Shown: positions 62,826 to 64,000 of the stretch, one piece after another
Layout: each line of letters begins with the position of its first letter
Numbering within the stretch: the first letter of the stretch is position 1
Assembly: GCA_963744105.1 (NCBI GenBank)
Contig: CAVUSJ010000006.1
Location: 372,001-436,000, forward strand
Source: DASUPK01 sp963744105
GTDB taxonomy: Bacteria; Actinomycetota; Thermoleophilia; Solirubrobacterales; 70-9
Direction: 5' to 3'
Length of the DNA stretch: 64,000 bases
The notes under the pieces: model-generated
The model's database searches: none
The model's input: only the letters and a program-made list of their open reading frames with translations
Told to the model about the DNA's origin: nothing
Made by a program: the position numbers and the translations under genes

Positions 62826-64000
62826 CTAGGCGGCGGCCGGTTCCTTCGCCTCCGCCGGGGCCTGCTGCGGCGCCCCATGCGGGATGAAGTCCTTCTGGCG
62901 CACGAGCGCGAAGACGGCGACCGCGCCGGTGAACAGGATCAGCGCCCCGATCAGCAGGATGTCGTTGAAGGCGTCGGTGAAGGCGACCCCGGCGGCATGG
63001 AAGGCCTGATCGTGGAGCTGGGGCGGCGCCTGGTTCGCGGCCTGGGTGCCGCTGGCGGCGACCCCATCTGCGAATCCGCTCGGCGCCTGCGGGAGCAGGG
63101 TGTGCAGCGAGTCGGAGATCTTGCTCTGGAAGATCGCGCCGAGGGCGGCGATCCCGGTCGACACGCCGGCGATCCGCATTGTGTTGTTGATCCCCGAGGC
63201 CATGCCCGATCGCGCCGCGGGAACGACGCCGAGCGCCGTGCCGGCGATCGACGGGTTGGAGAGCCCGATGCCGAAGCCGCTGACCATGAACCCGGCGAGC
63301 AGGGCCGTCCACGCCGAGTCCGGCTGAACGCCGCGCATCAGCAGCAGTCCGATCCCGACCATCGTCAGCCCAATCGTCAGAGGGATCCGAGCCGGGATCC
63401 GCGCCACCAGTCTCCGGGTGACCAGCGGCACGATGAACGCGAAGAGAGTCAGCGGGAGGAAGCGAAGGCCGGCCTGGAGCGGGGTCATCCCGATCACGCT
63501 CTGCATGTAGATCGTGATGTAGAGGAACATCGCGAACATCCCGGCCCCGATCGCGAAGGTGCCGTAGGAGACGCCGGTGAAGGCCGGCTTGCGGAAGAGG
63601 CTGAGGTCGAACATGGCGTGGTCCTGTCGCCACTCGACGAGCACGAAGGCCACGAGCAGGACGACGGCGGCGGTCAGCGAGCCGACGATGATCCCGCTCC
63701 CCCACCCCTCCGCGTTTCCCCGCAGCAGGGCGAAGATCAGCGCGAAGAGCCCCCCGGAGAAGGTGACCAGGCCCGCGATATCGAGACGCTTGGCCTCGGG
63801 ATCCCGCGACTCGCCCGCCTGGGTCTGAGCGAGGATGACGGTACCGATCCCGATCGGAACGTTGACGAAGAAGATCCACTCCCAGCCGAAGCCGTCGGTG
63901 AGCGCCCCGCCGACGAGCGGCCCGACCGCGACCGCTCCTCCGATGGTGGCTCCCCACGCGGCGATCGCGGTGCCGCGCTCCGGCCCCTGGAACTCCTGGG
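62826..64000 (-). CDS. MFS drug exporter (DHA2-like), truncated by the window edge
   Basis: The frame runs off the right edge and reads QEFQGPERGTAIAAWGATIGGAVAVGPLVGGALTD, then WEWIFFVNVPIGIGTVILAQ, VGSLTAAVVLLVAFVLVEWR and many further helices. The motif C-like GxxxGPxxGG segment and length indicate a 14-helix DHA2 antiporter. The start lies outside the window. The C-terminal end has IPHGAPQQAPAEAKEPAAA. Confidence 0.88.
   Translation of the reverse strand, partial: QEFQGPERGTAIAAWGATIGGAVAVGPLVGGALTDGFGWEWIFFVNVPIGIGTVILAQTQAGESRDPEAKRLDIAGLVTFSGGLFALIFALLRGNAEGWGSGIIVGSLTAAVVLLVAFVLVEWRQDHAMFDLSLFRKPAFTGVSYGTFAIGAGMFAMFLYITIYMQSVIGMTPLQAGLRFLPLTLFAFIVPLVTRRLVARIPARIPLTIGLTMVGIGLLLMRGVQPDSAWTALLAGFMVSGFGIGLSNPSIAGTALGVVPAARSGMASGINNTMRIAGVSTGIAALGAIFQSKISDSLHTLLPQAPSGFADGVAASGTQAANQAPPQLHDQAFHAAGVAFTDAFNDILLIGALILFTGAVAVFALVRQKDFIPHGAPQQAPAEAKEPAAA

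Noticed and set aside
60268..62829. An 853-aa open frame on the plus strand
   Set aside because: Antisense to steA and recN.

Overview
The window is high-GC DNA from an actinobacterium, most likely class Thermoleophilia (Solirubrobacterales/Gaiellales-like). The evidence is GC-rich codon use throughout, a recN-steA-pyrG-nudix-xerD block, a DUF3866-type protein, several short SnoaL/NTF2-like paralogues that start MSEENVE and end ALEAAGLSE, and secreted proteins with a lysine-rich KCKKKAKLLP tail. No species can be named from sequence alone.

The window has two very different parts. From about 41.6 kb to the right end it is dense and housekeeping-like: tRNA-CAT, an HPt protein, a thioredoxin-like lipoprotein, an SDR, two glycosyltransferases, tRNA-Asn, dnaG, dgt, a second SDR, recO, a P1-family peptidase, mutM, xerD, a NUDIX hydrolase, DUF3866, an M20 peptidase, pyrG, a MraY/WecA-like transferase, steA, recN, and the 3' part of an MFS exporter that runs off the right edge.

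From 0 to 41.5 kb the DNA is accessory: sparse, mosaic and full of relics. The 3' half of the tRNA-CAT gene, with its terminator and paired direct-repeat arms, recurs at about 39.9, 22.0, 17.1 and (diverged) 13.1 kb. The island therefore reads as stacked att sites that cut it into four segments: 13.1-17.1 kb (HMG-CoA reductase, TetR, alpha/beta hydrolase, phasin-like); 17.1-22.0 kb (NfuA, ATP-grasp, CCAEP-tail radical SAM, DsrE-like, a pseudogene); 22.0-39.9 kb (small cassettes); 39.9-41.6 kb (ECF sigma factor and two small proteins). Inside the third segment, two tRNA-Arg 3' fragments bracket one FAD monooxygenase gene. The only recombinase in the island is a frameshifted tyrosine-integrase relic at 31.1-31.8 kb.

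The most unusual feature is a set of short dispersed hairpins found only in 0.4-41.5 kb. Type A (core GCTTTGCATGGAAAGC) lies upstream of genes. Type B (core GCTTTGGACGAGAAGC) lies just after stop codons. Type C (core TTGCGCGAKAAGCAG) mostly flanks att modules. Many genes form A-gene-B units, and adjoining units give B-A doublets. Eight places carry a conserved module, GATACT followed 9 nt later by ATGTCG in seven of them; in five the right arm of an A hairpin (GGAAAG) sits 15-16 nt upstream of GATACT, at the -35 position. The end of an NTF2 gene survives as a remnant next to B after unrelated genes, which suggests that cassette cores have been swapped between conserved ends. This cassette system is the best candidate for something undescribed. 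Mechanism and mobility are inference.

Many starts, island and core alike, fit a leaderless design: TANNNT ending 6-7 nt before ATG/GTG. Metal-related genes (multicopper oxidase with an inserted heavy-metal-binding domain, small Met/Cys-rich membrane proteins) are scattered through the island.
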